From Paraglaciecola arctica BSs20135 (GTDB lineage Bacteria; Pseudomonadota; Gammaproteobacteria; Enterobacterales; Alteromonadaceae), in contig NZ_BAEO01000010.1 of NCBI RefSeq assembly GCF_000314995.1, forward strand, positions 62,001 to 126,000: a stretch of 64,000 nucleotides of DNA. The letters are read 5' to 3'. The notes under the pieces were generated by a model. It saw only the letters and a list, made by a program, of their open reading frames with translations. It was not told where the DNA came from and did not search any database. Below are positions 62,958 through 64,000 of this stretch, piece after piece. Numbering within the stretch: position 1 is the stretch's first letter; each line of letters begins with the position of its first letter. The position numbers were made by a program, and so were the translations under genes.

Positions 62958-64000
62958 ATGAACCACATCCCCCAGCACACTCTTGATTTTATAAGGGATT
63001 CAGCCCCCTTTGATCTATTAGATGAGCAAGAAACCAAAATTTTGGCTCAATCAATCACTGTGGCATATTTTAGTCAGGAAGATGTCGATAGTATTTTGAA
63101 GCAGCAGCAAGGCGGGTTGTTTCTTATTAACGGTGGCCAGTATTCCATAAAAGATTCAGCAGAGCCTCAGCGTCACTTGAGTGAAGGTGATTACTTTGGT
63201 TGCGATAATTTGTGGCAAAAACAGCCTAATGAGATCAGTGTCAAAGTTGATAAGCCAGGCTTAGTCTATTGCCTCCCCAAAAAGAGCTTTACAGTGTGGG
63301 CAAAAAAGCATCCTAATATTGCCATTTTCTTTCAAAATTATACCTCTGAGAAAATCCATTCTGTACATCTAGATGATTCAAAATCTATGTGGTTGTATAA
63401 ACCTATTAGCGAAGTGATCTCCGATGGTGTAGTGAGCGAGGACATACATAGCAGTATCTTACAGGGGGTGCAAAAAATGTCCCACAGCGGCGTGTCATCT
63501 TTGGTGATAACCGATAACCAATCTTTAGTTGGAATACTAACTGATAAAGATATACGTAATCGTGTTGTCGCAGAGCAAGCTGACGTCAACCTTGCCGTTA
63601 GTACTATTATGACCCATGAACCTATAAGAATTAGCGACCAGCACACCCTGTTTGATGCCTTGTGCGTTATGACAGAGCACAACGTACAACATTTGCCAGT
63701 GGTTAACAGCAACACGGGTATCCCTCTTGGTATGCTGACAGCCAGCGATATGATTCGTCATCAAAGAGGCAATGTTTTATTGGTTATTAACGAGTTAACC
63801 AAAGCGACCTCACTATATGACTTGACACGTTTATCCTGGCAGTTACCCCATTACTTTTCTAAACACGCCATTCGTTTAGGAGACTTTGATATCGCCGGCA
63901 AGGTTTTGTCCCAAGCAACTGATATTATGACTCGTAAATTGATTGTTTTTTATCAGCAACAACATGGCGAAGCTCCGCTAGAATATTGTTGGTTAGTGTA
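62958..64000 (+). CDS. Second CBS / DUF294 signalling protein (partial, runs off right edge)
   Basis: The frame is open from ATG 62958 to the window end (347 codons). It parallels the protein at 19553-21427: a cNMP-binding-like N-terminus (FIRDSAPFDLLDEQETKILA), two CBS domains (SLVGILTDKDIRNRVV, QHLPVVNSNTGIPLGMLTAS), then the start of the DUF294 nucleotidyltransferase region, cut at EYCWLVY just before the expected GS motif. It is clearly paralogous in layout but diverged in sequence. A symporter or exonuclease partner, if present, lies beyond the window. Confidence 0.88.
   Translation, partial: MNHIPQHTLDFIRDSAPFDLLDEQETKILAQSITVAYFSQEDVDSILKQQQGGLFLINGGQYSIKDSAEPQRHLSEGDYFGCDNLWQKQPNEISVKVDKPGLVYCLPKKSFTVWAKKHPNIAIFFQNYTSEKIHSVHLDDSKSMWLYKPISEVISDGVVSEDIHSSILQGVQKMSHSGVSSLVITDNQSLVGILTDKDIRNRVVAEQADVNLAVSTIMTHEPIRISDQHTLFDALCVMTEHNVQHLPVVNSNTGIPLGMLTASDMIRHQRGNVLLVINELTKATSLYDLTRLSWQLPHYFSKHAIRLGDFDIAGKVLSQATDIMTRKLIVFYQQQHGEAPLEYCWLV

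Overview
The window looks like chromosomal DNA from a marine gammaproteobacterium of the Alteromonadales (Paraglaciecola/Glaciecola-like). This is inferred from gene content, not from a database match. The clues are AT-rich DNA, four TonB-dependent receptors, membrane-anchored winged-helix regulators beside outer-membrane genes, a PEP-CTERM protein, a gammaproteobacterial his operon (fused hisB and hisIE, histidine leader peptide) and a VC_2705-type symporter cluster with DUF294 and DnaQ-like partners. I saw no tRNA, rRNA, CRISPR array, prophage or intact insertion sequence.

Layout. 1-4.2 kb: a secreted dockerin-like/Ig-like protein (runs off the left edge), a cohesin-like PEP-CTERM protein and a divergent CadC-like regulator. 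4.5-6.4 kb: an ArsP/YraQ-type permease with an operator-like palindrome, a small membrane protein and an ArsR repressor. 6.4-15.9 kb: a decayed chemoreceptor fragment, a PPP-type phosphatase, a large TonB receptor, a divergent regulator split by a frameshift at a C7 tract, the intact chemoreceptor from which the fragment derives, and a DUF985 cupin. 16.6-22.1 kb: the symporter pair with its CBS/DUF294 protein and a DEDDh exonuclease. 22.2-29.7 kb: an EamA transporter, a TonB receptor, a divergent MsrA-like protein, and a Fur-box-preceded TonB receptor with a PepSY protein.

29.7-38.9 kb is the histidine operon: hisL attenuator, then hisGDCBHA, an inserted branched-chain aminotransferase gene, hisF and hisIE. 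The spacers around the aminotransferase gene and hisF carry ACCACAGAGG palindromic repeats and microsatellites. 39-48.3 kb holds two small envelope proteins, then an ECF sigma/FecR/TonB receptor locus with an M14 carboxypeptidase and an M20 amidohydrolase, which reads as a regulated peptide or acyl-amino-acid scavenging unit. The sigma gene and the receptor gene share an upstream motif.

48.4-64 kb: two overlapping alpha/beta hydrolases, a sulfotransferase-like protein, a TetR-RND efflux operon behind a perfect 27-bp palindrome, an SDR/DUF2141/TVP38 operon divergent from a Crp/Fnr regulator, several small proteins (2-oxoglutarate oxygenase-like, Rof, secreted and membrane unknowns), another hydrolase, a short TPR protein and a second DUF294-family protein cut by the right edge.
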